A stretch of 64,000 bases of DNA from Nocardia mikamii NBRC 108933 (GTDB lineage Bacteria; Actinomycetota; Actinomycetes; Mycobacteriales; Mycobacteriaceae). The position numbers and the translations under genes are program-made. Below the pieces are notes generated by a model. It had not been told where the DNA came from and did no database searches. It saw only the letters and a program-made list of their open reading frames with translations. The first letter of the stretch is position 1; each line of letters begins with the position of its first letter. This document shows, piece by piece, positions 44,041 through 53,295 of the stretch. The stretch covers positions 62,001 through 126,000 of the forward strand of contig NZ_BDCM01000010.1 in assembly GCF_001613505.1 (NCBI RefSeq), given 5' to 3'.

Positions 44041-45006
44041 ATGCTCACCTCCAGTGCGAGTGACCGGCCACTGCTGCTTCTCGACGGCGCGAGCCTGTGG
44101 TTCCGGGCGTTCTATGCCATCCCGGAGAAGATCACCGCGCCCGACGGCCGCCCGGTGAACGCACTGCGCGGCTTCACCGATATGGTCGCCGCGCTGATCA
44201 CCCGTCACAATCCCGGCCGCCTGGTGGTGTGCCTGGATCTCGACTGGCGTCCGGCCTTCCGCGTCGAGCTGGTGCCCTCCTACAAGGCCCACCGGCTCGA
44301 CACCACGGCCGACGCCCAGCCCGGCGCCGAGGAGGTGCCCGCCACGCTCACGCCGCAGGTCGACATGATCGCCGAGGTGCTCGCGGCGGCCGGGATCGCG
44401 ACCGCGGGTGCGGCCGGCCTGGAGGCCGACGATGTGATCGGCACCCTCGCCGCCCGCGAACGCGACAACGAGGTGATCGTGGTCAGCGGTGATCGCGATC
44501 TGCTGCAGGTGGTGCGCGCCGACGCACCGCCCGTCCACGTCTTCTACGTGGGCCGCGGGCTGGCCAGGGCCGAGCTGTACGGCCCCGCCGAGGTGGCCGC
44601 GAAATATGGTGTGCCGCAGGAGAATGCGGGTCCGGCCTATGCCGATATGGCGACGCTGCGTGGCGATGCGTCCGACGGCCTGCCCGGAGTAGCCGGTATC
44701 GGCGACAAATCCGCGGCCACGCTGATCTCGCGCTACGGCTCGCTCGAGGCGCTGGTGGCCGCCGTGGCCGATCCGGGATCGGATCTGGCTCGCGGTGTGC
44801 GCGCGAAACTGGCTGCGGCGCAAGAGTATTTGAAGGCGGCCGCACCCGTGGTGCGGGTCGTTCGCGACGCCGAGGTCGAATTGTCCGGCCCCGACCTACT
44901 GCCCGCCGAGCCGGCCGATCCGGACCGCCTGCACGGGCTGGCCACCGCCTACAACGCCGAAAGCCCCGTCAAGCGACTGACCGCCGCGTTGGCCGCGAAC
45001 GCCTGA
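44041..45006 (+). CDS. 5'-3' exonuclease of the FEN/Pol I N-domain type
   Basis: This 321-aa protein corresponds to Rv2090. [38 protein letters not shown] and [12 protein letters not shown] carry the acidic metal ligands of the 5'-nuclease domain; [19 protein letters not shown] is the helix-3-turn-helix DNA-binding motif. It has no polymerase domain. The likely role is removal of flaps or damaged 5' ends in repair, which agrees with the DNA-damage promoter directly upstream. A longer frame starting at 43936 would span that promoter and is rejected. Confidence 0.92.
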   Translation: MLTSSASDRPLLLLDGASLWFRAFYAIPEKITAPDGRPVNALRGFTDMVAALITRHNPGRLVVCLDLDWRPAFRVELVPSYKAHRLDTTADAQPGAEEVPATLTPQVDMIAEVLAAAGIATAGAAGLEADDVIGTLAARERDNEVIVVSGDRDLLQVVRADAPPVHVFYVGRGLARAELYGPAEVAAKYGVPQENAGPAYADMATLRGDASDGLPGVAGIGDKSAATLISRYGSLEALVAAVADPGSDLARGVRAKLAAAQEYLKAAAPVVRVVRDAEVELSGPDLLPAEPADPDRLHGLATAYNAESPVKRLTAALAANA

Positions 45007-45039
45007 GCCCCGGCATCCATCACCGTCACGAAGACGTGG

Positions 45040-45061
45040 CGCCCGGCGATGGTTCCGGGCG
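45040..45061. terminator. Hairpin between convergent genes
   Basis: CGCCCGG at 45040-45046 pairs with CCGGGCG at 45055-45061 around an 8-nt loop, between the exonuclease stop and the DUF4333 stop. It can act in both directions. Confidence 0.5.
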
Positions 45062-45069
45062 CACGGCAC

Positions 45070-45807
45070 TCAGTTGGGGCGGCCGACCTCGTAGGTGCCG
45101 TCGTCCTTGGTGATCTTGACGGTGACCTTCTTCTGCTCGCCGCCGACCTTCAGGGTGCAGTCGAAGGTGCCCCCGACCTCGACCTTCTGACCCGAGGGGC
45201 AGCTGACGCTCTGGACGTCGTCGATGCCGTAGGAATCCTTGAGGACCTTCTGCACACCGTCCTGCACGGCCTTGTTGTCCAGTTTGTCGCTGCCCAGGAA
45301 GACGAAGGCGAGGACCACGGCGACGACCGCCACGACCAGCACGCCGATACCGCCGAAGAGCAGGCCCTTCTTCGACTTCTTGGCGGGCGTGGTGCTCAGC
45401 TGCGGTTCCTGCATCCCCCACTGCTGCTGCGACTGGTCGGGCTGCTGCGCCCAACCCTGCTGAGTGGGCTGCTGCTGCGCCCACTGCTGCTGCGACGGCT
45501 GCGGCGGCTGACCCCACTGCTGCTGGGTCGGGTCCCACGGCTGCGCCTGCGCCGGTGGTTGCTGCGGCCAGGACGGCTGACTCTGACCACCCCACTGCGG
45601 CTGCTGCGGTTGCTGCTGCGGAGGCTGCCATTGCTGCTGCGACGGTGCGGGCTGTCCCCACTGGGGCTGCTGCGGCTGCTGGCCACCCCACTGCGGCGCC
45701 GGTCCGGACTGGCCGGGCTGCGGCTGGCCCGACCACTGCTGGGTCGGATCGCTGCTGTGGCCCTCCCCTGGGCCAGGGGTTTCGTTCGGTCCGTACGGGC
45801 CGCTCAT
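45070..45807 (-). CDS. Gln/Pro/Trp-rich membrane protein with DUF4333 domain (Rv2091c-like)
   Basis: This 245-aa protein has GGAGG 8-9 nt ahead of its ATG. Residues 1-135 are a low-complexity cytoplasmic arm of repeated QQ, PQ and QW units. One membrane helix follows (LLFGGIGVLVVAVVAVVLAF), then an extracytoplasmic DUF4333 domain of about 85 aa with two cysteines (SVSCPSGQK, TFDCTLKV) that probably bond. This is the plan of Rv2091c, at the same locus position. The function is unknown; the arm could drive phase separation or protein contacts at the membrane. Confidence 0.85.
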   Translation of the reverse strand: MSGPYGPNETPGPGEGHSSDPTQQWSGQPQPGQSGPAPQWGGQQPQQPQWGQPAPSQQQWQPPQQQPQQPQWGGQSQPSWPQQPPAQAQPWDPTQQQWGQPPQPSQQQWAQQQPTQQGWAQQPDQSQQQWGMQEPQLSTTPAKKSKKGLLFGGIGVLVVAVVAVVLAFVFLGSDKLDNKAVQDGVQKVLKDSYGIDDVQSVSCPSGQKVEVGGTFDCTLKVGGEQKKVTVKITKDDGTYEVGRPN

Positions 45808-45911
45808 GTGCCTGCCTCCACTCGCACTCGTCGTCTCACATCCCCCCGCGTGAGGTGATCAGGCCCTCACCACGGTCGGTACCGGTAGTCATCCAATCAC
45901 AGCCGGGCACG

Positions 45912-48602
45912 CTACGCGGCGTCCACCGCCACAACGCCACGCCGGATGGCACGCACCGACTTGGCGGCGGTGGCGGCGATTTCGGTGTCGTCAGCGGTCT
46001 GGTGGATCTGGTCGAGCAGATCGATCACCTGCCGGCACCAGCGCACGAAGTCACCGGCCGACAGCGCACTGCCCTGATCACCACTGGCCAGCAACGATTC
46101 GGCCAATCCATCGCCGCGGGCCCATTTGTAGATGCCGGTGACGAAGCCCAGATCCGGTTCCCGGGTCGGCGGCAACTTGTGCCGTGCCTCGTCGGTGCGC
46201 AGCTGACTCCACACACCGATGGTGGCACCGACCGCGCGCCGCACCGGTTCGGTCGGCCCGGCCGGGCCGAGGTAGCCGCCCTCCTGCCGCGATTCGAAGA
46301 CCAGCACCGACACCACGCCCGCCAGTTCGGCGGCACCGAGCCCGCGCCACAGGCCCTGCCGAAGGCATTCGGCCACAACGAGATCCGCCTCGGTGTAGAT
46401 CCGGGCGAGCCGCCGGCCGTCGGCGGTGACCTCCCCGCCGTCGACATAGCCGCGCTCACTCAGCAGCGCGACGATCCGATCGAAGGTGCGCGCCAGCGAA
46501 TTCGTTGTCGCAGCGACCTTCTGGCGCATCGACTCGGTCTCACGCTCGAGCCGGTTGTAGCGCTCCCCCAGCCGGGCCAGCTGCTCTCGGTCGGGCCGGG
46601 AGTGGGCGGGATGGGCGCGCAGCGCACGCCGCAGGGTCGCCAGTTCCCGATCGTCGGCCGCACGCGCACGACCACCGCGACGGCCTCGGCCGGGGACCGC
46701 GATCCCGGTGCTGCGCAACGCCGATGCCAGATCGCGGCGCGCTCGCGCGGTGCGGTGGTCGACATGGCGGGGCAGCCGCATCCGGCCCAGCGGCTGAGCG
46801 GGGGTCGGGAAATCGGCGGCCGAGACGCGGCCGGCCCAGGTGTCGGCGGTCAGCACCAGCGGGCGGGGATCGCCCGGACTCGCGTCCGGTTCCAGGATCA
46901 CCGCGAGGCCCTGGCGGCGACCGGTCGGGATGGCCACCACGTCACCGCGGCGCAGCGAGGTCAGCGACTCGACCGACGCCCCGCGCCGGTCGGCCCGCCC
47001 CTGCCGTTCCAGTTCGCGTTCGCGCTGTTTGATCCGCTCGCGCAGCGACAGATATTCGAGGAATCCGTCGTCACCGATCTGCGAGCGCAGTTTCCGCACC
47101 TGTGCCTCGTTGCGCTCGATACCGCGAACCAGTCCCACCACCGACCGGTCGGCCTGGAACTGCGCGAACGAGCGCTCCAGCAGTTCGCGCGATTGCGCGG
47201 CGCCCATCCGGTCGATCAGGTTGATCGACATGTTGTAACCGGGCCGGAACGAGCTGCGCAACGGATAGGTGCGGGTCGAGGCCAGGCCCGCGACGGCGCT
47301 GGTGTCGACGTCGGGATGCCACATCACCACCGCGTGGCCCTCGATGTCGATCCCGCGGCGTCCCGCGCGGCCGGTCAGCTGAGTGTACTCGCCAGGGGTC
47401 AGCTCGGCATGGGTTTCGCCGTTGAACTTCACCAGCCGTTCCAGCACCACCGTGCGCGCCGGCATATTGATGCCGAGAGCCAGTGTCTCCGTGGCGAATA
47501 CGGCCCGCACCAGTCCGCGGACGAACAATTCCTCCACGGTGTGCCGGAACGCGGGCAGCATGCCGGCGTGATGGGCGGCCAGACCGCGGAAGAGCGCCTC
47601 ACGCCATTCCCAGTAGCCGAGCACATCGAGATCGGCGCGCGGCAGATCACCGGTGTGGCGCTCGATCACCGCCTCGATTTCCGCCGCGTCGTCGGGACGG
47701 CTCAGATCCAGGCGCGAGCGCAGGCACTGGGCGAGGGCTCCGTCGCAGCCGGCCCGGCTGAAGATGAAGGTGATCGCCGGCAGCAGCCCTTCCTCGTCGA
47801 GGCGGGCGAGCATCTCCGGGCGCGGCAGCGGGCGGAAGTCGCGGCGCGGGCCACCGCGGTGGCGCGGGCCGGACCAGCCGTTCATCCGGTCGGCGGCCTC
47901 GCGGTGCTTGATGTAGCGAACCAGATCCTCGTCGACGAGGATCTTCTGATCGCTGGATTTGGTGTCGAACAGGTCGAACAGGCGCCGCCCGACCATGACG
48001 TGCTGCCACAGCGGCACCGGACGCGTCTCGTCGACGATGACCGCGGTGTCGCCGCGCACGGTCTCCATCCACGCACCGAACTCCTCGGCATTGCTGACCG
48101 TCGCCGAGAGGCTGACCAGGCGCACCTCCGGCGGCAGATGCAGGATGACCTCTTCCCACACCGCGCCGCGGAACCGGTCGGCCAGATAGTGCACCTCGTC
48201 CATGACGACGAACGACAGCGCGTGCAGCGCGTCCGAGCCCGCGTAGAGCATGTTGCGCAGCACTTCGGTGGTCATGACCACGACCCGGGCGTCCGGATTG
48301 ATCGACTGGTCGCCGGTCAGCAGTCCGACCGCGTCGCGGCCGTAGCGGTCCACCAGATCGGAGTACTTCTGATTCGACAGCGCCTTGATCGGGGTGGTGT
48401 AGAAGCACTTCCCCCCGGCCGCGCGGGCCAGGTGCACGGCGAATTCCCCGACGACGGTCTTACCGGCGCCGGTCGGCGCGCACACCAGCACACTGTGCCC
48501 GTTCTCCAGCGCCGCGCAGGCCTGCTGTTGGAACGGGTCCAGGGAGAATTTCAGGTCGGCGGCGAATGCCGCGAGTTCGCCAGTCAGCGACGGTTGTCCC
48601 AC
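45912..48602 (-). CDS. helY: Ski2/Mtr4-like DEVH-box RNA helicase
   Basis: The GTG at 48602 lies 2 bp after the tatC stop. The 896-aa length agrees with HelY (Rv2092c, 906 aa). The motifs are Walker A APTGAGKT (42-49), DEVH box (135-138), LSATVSNAEEFGAWM (motif III region), LALGINMPARTVV and QLTGRAGRRGID (motifs V/VI). The C-terminal 300 residues resemble the DSHCT domain of Ski2 helicases. It is expected to unwind structured RNA with ATP. A longer upstream frame overlaps tatC and is discounted. Confidence 0.93.
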   Translation of the reverse strand: MGQPSLTGELAAFAADLKFSLDPFQQQACAALENGHSVLVCAPTGAGKTVVGEFAVHLARAAGGKCFYTTPIKALSNQKYSDLVDRYGRDAVGLLTGDQSINPDARVVVMTTEVLRNMLYAGSDALHALSFVVMDEVHYLADRFRGAVWEEVILHLPPEVRLVSLSATVSNAEEFGAWMETVRGDTAVIVDETRPVPLWQHVMVGRRLFDLFDTKSSDQKILVDEDLVRYIKHREAADRMNGWSGPRHRGGPRRDFRPLPRPEMLARLDEEGLLPAITFIFSRAGCDGALAQCLRSRLDLSRPDDAAEIEAVIERHTGDLPRADLDVLGYWEWREALFRGLAAHHAGMLPAFRHTVEELFVRGLVRAVFATETLALGINMPARTVVLERLVKFNGETHAELTPGEYTQLTGRAGRRGIDIEGHAVVMWHPDVDTSAVAGLASTRTYPLRSSFRPGYNMSINLIDRMGAAQSRELLERSFAQFQADRSVVGLVRGIERNEAQVRKLRSQIGDDGFLEYLSLRERIKQRERELERQGRADRRGASVESLTSLRRGDVVAIPTGRRQGLAVILEPDASPGDPRPLVLTADTWAGRVSAADFPTPAQPLGRMRLPRHVDHRTARARRDLASALRSTGIAVPGRGRRGGRARAADDRELATLRRALRAHPAHSRPDREQLARLGERYNRLERETESMRQKVAATTNSLARTFDRIVALLSERGYVDGGEVTADGRRLARIYTEADLVVAECLRQGLWRGLGAAELAGVVSVLVFESRQEGGYLGPAGPTEPVRRAVGATIGVWSQLRTDEARHKLPPTREPDLGFVTGIYKWARGDGLAESLLASGDQGSALSAGDFVRWCRQVIDLLDQIHQTADDTEIAATAAKSVRAIRRGVVAVDAA

Positions 48603-48604
48603 GC

Positions 48605-49594
48605 TCAGAGGGTATCGGAGTAGTCCGACACCGGGCGCGGAGTTTTCGGCGCGGGCTCGGCCGAGACCGGTCCGCTCGCCGTCACCGGCCGGGCGGGCTC
48701 CACCGGGCTCACCCCGTCCAGATCGTCCCGTCCGCCGAGCGGGGAGGCCTCGTCGTCCGACAGCGCACCCCAGTTGTCGCCCCGGCGAGCGCGGCGTCGG
48801 TCGTTGAGCCGGGCGATCTGCACGGCCACCTCGAACAACACGGTGAGCGCGGCGGCCAGCGCCAGCATCGAGAAGGGATCCTGCGGGGTGACGATCGCGG
48901 CGAAGACGAACAACCCGAAGATCATGCCGCGACGCCACTTCTTGAGCCGCTCGTAGGTCAGGACGCCGACCATGTTCAGCCCGATGATCAACAGCGGCGT
49001 CTCGAAACTCACACCGAAGATGATCAGCAGCTTGATGATGAACCCGAAATACTGACTACCGCTCAGCGCGGTGATCTGCACATTGCTGCCGATTCCCATC
49101 AGGAAGCTCAGCGCATGCGCGACCACCCAGTACGCCAGCACCGCGCCGGTGACGAACAGCACCACACCGGAGGCGACGAAGCTGACCGCGTACTTGCGCT
49201 CTTTGGCGTAGAGGCCGGGCGTGACGAACGCCCACAGCTGGTAGAGCCAGATCGGGCAGGCCATCACCACGCCCGCGGTGAAGGCGACCTTGAATCGCAG
49301 CATGAACTGTTCGAACGGTGCGGTGGCCAGCAGCCGGCAGGCGCCGTCGGTGGTCAGTTGCGCACGATGTTCCGGCGGCAGCGAACAGTACGGCCCGCGC
49401 AGCAGATCGCCCAGACTTTCGATGCCCAGGAACGAATGCGAATACCAGAGGAATCCCAGCACCGTGGTCAGCGCCACCGCCAGCAGCGACTTCAACAGTC
49501 GCGAACGCAACTCTTGCAGATGTTCGACCAACGACATGGTGCCGTCGGGATTCGTCCTGCGCCGGCTACGGCGGGGGTCGAACGGAATGCGCAT
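48605..49594 (-). CDS. tatC: Sec-independent protein translocase subunit TatC
   Basis: The 329-aa membrane protein has six helices. The N-terminal [19 protein letters not shown] carries the conserved Glu that helps bind twin-arginine signals, and [15 protein letters not shown] is the next conserved segment. The ATG at 49594 gives a 23-residue basic arm before it. The last 75 residues are a Pro/Ala/Ser-rich tail typical of actinobacterial TatC. It is followed at once by helY and preceded by tatA. The twin-Arg-like oxidoreductase at the left end of the window could be a client. Confidence 0.95.
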   Translation of the reverse strand: MRIPFDPRRSRRRTNPDGTMSLVEHLQELRSRLLKSLLAVALTTVLGFLWYSHSFLGIESLGDLLRGPYCSLPPEHRAQLTTDGACRLLATAPFEQFMLRFKVAFTAGVVMACPIWLYQLWAFVTPGLYAKERKYAVSFVASGVVLFVTGAVLAYWVVAHALSFLMGIGSNVQITALSGSQYFGFIIKLLIIFGVSFETPLLIIGLNMVGVLTYERLKKWRRGMIFGLFVFAAIVTPQDPFSMLALAAALTVLFEVAVQIARLNDRRRARRGDNWGALSDDEASPLGGRDDLDGVSPVEPARPVTASGPVSAEPAPKTPRPVSDYSDTL

Positions 49595-49705
49595 GGATGT
49601 GACTGCCTCGCTGATCACCTGGCCGGATCCGGATGAAACGCCCAACCGCCATCGCACCGCCACCCCGCGGGCGTTACCGGGGTGACGGCCTCGAGACGGG
49701 CCGGA

Positions 49706-49996
49706 TCAGGCCGTGTGACGATCCTTGTCGGCCTGCGGCGCCGGATTCACCGGCTGAGCAGGCGGCAGCTCGGCCGCGGGCGCCGACTGCTGTGCGGTGC
49801 CGGACGCGTTCGCCGACCCCGTGTTCGCAGAACCCGCATTCGCCGAGCCCTCGGAATGCATCTCGCTCATCTCGCTCTTGAAGATGCGCAAGGAACGTCC
49901 GAGACCGCGGGCGGCGTCGGGCAGCCGCTTGGCGCCGAACAGCAGCAGGATCACCAACGCAATGATGAGCCAGTGCGTCGGGCTCAATGAACCCAT
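49706..49996 (-). CDS. tatA: Sec-independent protein translocase subunit TatA
   Basis: This 96-aa protein has the TatA plan: [20 protein letters not shown] forms the membrane helix and FG hinge, followed by an amphipathic helix ([17 protein letters not shown]). The tail carries three SAN-type repeats and a Pro-rich end. The helix-flanking His in place of the usual Glu is common in actinobacterial TatA. The start lies 13 bp inside the end of the ketopantoate-reductase-like gene. Confidence 0.93.
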   Translation of the reverse strand: MGSLSPTHWLIIALVILLLFGAKRLPDAARGLGRSLRIFKSEMSEMHSEGSANAGSANTGSANASGTAQQSAPAAELPPAQPVNPAPQADKDRHTA

Positions 49997-51138
49997 CGAA
50001 AACCTCCCAAGACTGTGGTATGTCCGATGCTACCGGACCCCGATCCGGCGACGACGCGCGTCGTCACCCGCGAATCGGCGAGACGGTGCCGCAGGTCAGC
50101 TCGACAGGGCCGCGTCGCCTCGCGGGCAACCGCTCCACGCAGCTCCGCGAGCAGGTCGGGGCCGGTCCAGCGGCGCTGGTCGCCGTTCTCCGCGGCCCGG
50201 ATCAGTTCGACCAGCCGTGCGTTCACCGGGGTAGGCACCGCCACCATCCGGCCCAGCTCCACGATTTCCCCACAGAGCCAATCGATTTCGGTGCGCCGGC
50301 CCAGGGCCAGATCGTCGGCCATCGACGAGCGCGCCATCGGGTCCACCGCGAGCACCCGGCCGGCCACCCGCTCGAAGACGGCATCGGGAACAGTCAGCAG
50401 GCGGGCCATCACTCGCGGCGGCAGCACGGTCAGTCGCGCGGGACGGATCCGGGCGCGCCGCATCGCCGCGAGCGCCTCGTCCTGCGCCAGCGCCAGGCAG
50501 CGCCGGTAGTCGCGGGTGGCCAGTTCCTCGCGCAGCGGCCGGCCCGACAGCGCGTTGATCGCGTTGTTGAGGTTGAGCAGCAGTTTGGCCCACTGCACCG
50601 GGCGCAGATCCGGATGGCGGTCCAGGGGCAGCCCGGCCCGTTCGAACAGCGGCGCGAATCGGGACAACGCCGGATCGTCGGCCACCGCGACGGTGCCGTC
50701 GGTGCCGCGATGGAAATGGCCGGGGCCGCTGTGGACGACGTTGAACATCACCATGCCGGCCGAGACCACCGCCGTGGGCAGCAATTCCCGGATCGCCGCA
50801 TCGTTGCCGATGCCGTTCTGCAAGCTGACCACCACGGTGTCCGCGCGCACCCGATTGCGCAGTTGCGCCGCGGCCTGAACGGTCTGCGCCGACTTCACGG
50901 TGACCAGCACCAGATCGGCGGTGGCGGCGCTGTCCGGTTCGATCTCGGTGCGGAAACCGCTCGCCGCGACGCGATCATCACCGCCGTCCAGATCGGTCAG
51001 CCGCAGCCCGTGCGCGCCGATCTCGTCCAGCAGCCGCGGGCGCCCGACGAAACTCACCTCGGCACCGGCGGCGGCCAGTTTGCCACCGACGAACAGACCG
51101 ATACTTCCTGCGCCCAGCACCGTCACCCGGAACGTCAC
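49984..51138 (-). CDS. Ketopantoate-reductase-family (ApbA/PanE) oxidoreductase
   Basis: The GTG at 51138 overlaps the pafC stop (GTGA). The 384-aa protein has the NADP motif [28 protein letters not shown], a catalytic Lys in [18 protein letters not shown], and [18 protein letters not shown] at the substrate site. These fit 2-dehydropantoate 2-reductase, which makes pantoate for coenzyme A. The normal domain ends near residue 330; about 50 further residues are basic and read through the tatA ribosome-binding site, overlapping tatA by 13 bp. In Mycobacterium tuberculosis tatA follows pafC directly, so this gene is an insertion. Confidence 0.85.
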   Translation of the reverse strand: MTFRVTVLGAGSIGLFVGGKLAAAGAEVSFVGRPRLLDEIGAHGLRLTDLDGGDDRVAASGFRTEIEPDSAATADLVLVTVKSAQTVQAAAQLRNRVRADTVVVSLQNGIGNDAAIRELLPTAVVSAGMVMFNVVHSGPGHFHRGTDGTVAVADDPALSRFAPLFERAGLPLDRHPDLRPVQWAKLLLNLNNAINALSGRPLREELATRDYRRCLALAQDEALAAMRRARIRPARLTVLPPRVMARLLTVPDAVFERVAGRVLAVDPMARSSMADDLALGRRTEIDWLCGEIVELGRMVAVPTPVNARLVELIRAAENGDQRRWTGPDLLAELRGAVAREATRPCRADLRHRLADSRVTTRVVAGSGSGSIGHTTVLGGFRWVH

Positions 51139-52139
51139 GCGGGCCCGACCTCCTCCACCATGTGGCGGTCGTAACCGAGGTCGCCGACCTCGTCGTAGGC
51201 GGCCAGCGCCGCGGCCGACCGTTCCCGCACCGCGCTCACCAGCTCCGGCGGCCCCAGTACGGTGACACCGGAACCGAAGCCGAGCAGCAGTCGCGCGATC
51301 CAGCCCAGCGTGGCGAACCGCATCGTCGCCTCGACGCTGCCGTCGGGATGGACCACCACCGGATGCATCGGATACTGATCCAGCACCCAGCCGTAGTCGC
51401 CCCGAATGCGCAAGCGCGCCAAGGCGACCGCGGGATCGTCGGAGAACAGGTCGAGTCCCGCGGACTCCTCGGTGGCGTGGCTGGGCGGGTTCGCCGGCTC
51501 GTCGAGTTCGGTGGCCTCCTCGATCCGGTCGAACCGGAACAGCCGCACCCCCTCCGCCTGCCGGCACCACGCCTGCAGATAGGAGTTGTTGTCCACCAGC
51601 ACGATTCGGATCGGATCGACGACGCGCTCGGACACCACATCCCGGCTCGCCGAGTAGTACACCAGCCGCAGCGCACGCCCGTCGGCCAGTGCGGAACGCA
51701 CCGTGGTCACCGCCGGCGCCTCGACCGGCTCCGCGGTGTCGGGTTCGCTGCGATGCCCGGCCTCGCCGGAGATGGCGGATTCGATCTTGGCGGTGGCCGA
51801 CCGGGCGGCGGTCGGATCGACCATGCCCGGCAGATCCGCGATCGAGCGCAGGGCCACCAACAGCGCCGTCGCCTCGATCGAGGTCAACCGCAGCGGCCGG
51901 TCGATACCGGCGGAGAAGGTGACCTCGATGCTCTCCTCGGAGAACGACAGGTCGATCAGATCGCCCGGCCCGTAACCGGGCAGGCCGCACATCCAGAGCT
52001 GATTCAGGTCGCTCATCAGCTGTTTGGTGCTGACCCCGAGTTCCGCGGCCGCCTCGGGCGCACTGATCCCCGGATTCGCGAGGAAGTAGGGAACCATATT
52101 CAGCAACCGGGACAGCCGCGTCGACAGTCGGCTGCTCAT
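51135..52139 (-). CDS. pafC: WYL-domain DNA-damage regulator PafC
   Basis: This 334-aa protein has an N-terminal winged helix (SRLLNMVPYFLANPG, then AAAELGVSTKQLMSDLNQLW), a central WYL domain with LRLVYYSASRDVVSERVVDP, and a C-terminal extension domain (WCX). With PafB it forms the activator of the LexA-independent mycobacterial DNA-damage response. It lies 40 bp downstream of pafB and overlaps the next gene by GTGA. Rv2095c is the orthologue. Confidence 0.93.
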   Translation of the reverse strand: MSSRLSTRLSRLLNMVPYFLANPGISAPEAAAELGVSTKQLMSDLNQLWMCGLPGYGPGDLIDLSFSEESIEVTFSAGIDRPLRLTSIEATALLVALRSIADLPGMVDPTAARSATAKIESAISGEAGHRSEPDTAEPVEAPAVTTVRSALADGRALRLVYYSASRDVVSERVVDPIRIVLVDNNSYLQAWCRQAEGVRLFRFDRIEEATELDEPANPPSHATEESAGLDLFSDDPAVALARLRIRGDYGWVLDQYPMHPVVVHPDGSVEATMRFATLGWIARLLLGFGSGVTVLGPPELVSAVRERSAAALAAYDEVGDLGYDRHMVEEVGPA

Positions 52140-52179
52140 CGCCGCACCCCCGCCCGGGCCGTTGCGACGCTCGCGCGTC

Positions 52180-53175
52180 TCATGCCGACACCTCCGTCCG
52201 TTCCAGTACCGACCGCAGCCGAGCGATCACGTCGGCCCGCAGATCCTCCGGGGCCAGCACCAGCGCATCCGGGCCGAGGCCGGTGATCAGGCGTGCCAGC
52301 CAGTCCCGCGACCGCACCGGCACCTCCACCACCGAACCAGACCGACCGGCGACCGTCTCCTCGGCGATCACCACGCCCAGCCGGCGGATCTCCTGGCCAC
52401 GCTCCTGCGCCACCCATACCGTCGCCGATCCGGTCACCGGCGCCGCACCCGTCACCCGCGCCACGATCTGGCGCAGATCCAGATCCGCCGGTTTGTGCAC
52501 CACGTTCTCGGGCCCGTAGACCTCGACGTCGGCCCCGATCCGCGACAACCGGAAGGTCCGCACGGCATCCCGGTCGCGGTCGTGGCCCACCAGGTACCAG
52601 CGTCCGTGCCGGGTCACCACACCCCACGGCTCCACATCGCGCGTGGTGTAGGGCGCGTTGTGCGTGACGCGATGTTCGAATCGCACCGCCCGCCCCGCGT
52701 CGATCGCCGCCAGCAGTTTGCCCAGCGCGGCCTCCGAGCCCCGGGTGCGGGCCGGGACCGCGGGTACCGACGCCGAGGCCGCGTCCGCGTCGACGTGCAC
52801 CCCGGCGGCCCGCAACTTGAGCACCGCGCTCTCCGCGGCGCTGGCCAGCTCCGGTGACTCCCACAACTGCACCGCCACCGCGACCGCCGCCGCTTCCGCG
52901 CTGGTCAGATCGATATCGGGCAGTTCGTAGGCATCGCGATTGATGCGATAGCCCTCCTGCCCGGAGAACCGGCCCACCGGGCCGACCTCGAGCGGGATCC
53001 CCAGATCCCGCAGTTCGTTCTTGTCGCGCTCGAACATCCGGCTGAACGCCTCGTCGCTGGCCGACTCCTCGTAGCCGGCAACGCTGTCGCGAATGCGCTC
53101 CGCGGTCAGGAACTGCCGGGTCGACAGCAGCGCGATCACCAGATTCATCAGCCGCTCGACCTTGGAAATCGCCAC
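52180..53175 (-). CDS. pafB: WYL-domain DNA-damage regulator PafB
   Basis: The GTG at 53175 follows TACTCT by 7 nt, indicating a leaderless transcript separate from pafA; the longer frame up to 53217 would cover this promoter. The 331-aa product has the winged helix (KVERLMNLVIALLSTRQFLT, SRMFERDKNELRDLGIPL), a WYL domain (VRFEHRVTHNAPYTTRDVEP, GRWYLVGHDRDRDAVRTF) and the C-terminal WCX part. Its partner is PafC. It is the orthologue of Rv2096c. No RecA-NDp box precedes it, so the activator is not obviously self-controlled. Confidence 0.93.
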   Translation of the reverse strand: MAISKVERLMNLVIALLSTRQFLTAERIRDSVAGYEESASDEAFSRMFERDKNELRDLGIPLEVGPVGRFSGQEGYRINRDAYELPDIDLTSAEAAAVAVAVQLWESPELASAAESAVLKLRAAGVHVDADAASASVPAVPARTRGSEAALGKLLAAIDAGRAVRFEHRVTHNAPYTTRDVEPWGVVTRHGRWYLVGHDRDRDAVRTFRLSRIGADVEVYGPENVVHKPADLDLRQIVARVTGAAPVTGSATVWVAQERGQEIRRLGVVIAEETVAGRSGSVVEVPVRSRDWLARLITGLGPDALVLAPEDLRADVIARLRSVLERTEVSA

Positions 53176-53295
53176 CCGACACAGAGTAATCGGACTCCCA
53201 GCACGACGGTGCACCACCGCACCGATCCGCGCCGGGATATCGCTGCCGGCAGCCGAATCGATCGGCCCCGCGAACCGCCGCGGGGCCGTCGGCCC

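Noticed and set aside
45400..45740. Possible tandem repeat array or CRISPR-like pattern
   Set aside because: The repeated CTGCTG-type pattern is the low-complexity Gln/Pro/Trp coding region of the DUF4333 protein; units vary in length and there are no spacers.
45555..48623. Plus-strand open frame of 1022 codons opposite helY
   Set aside because: HelY on the minus strand has all helicase motifs in order; the opposite frame is a codon-bias shadow.
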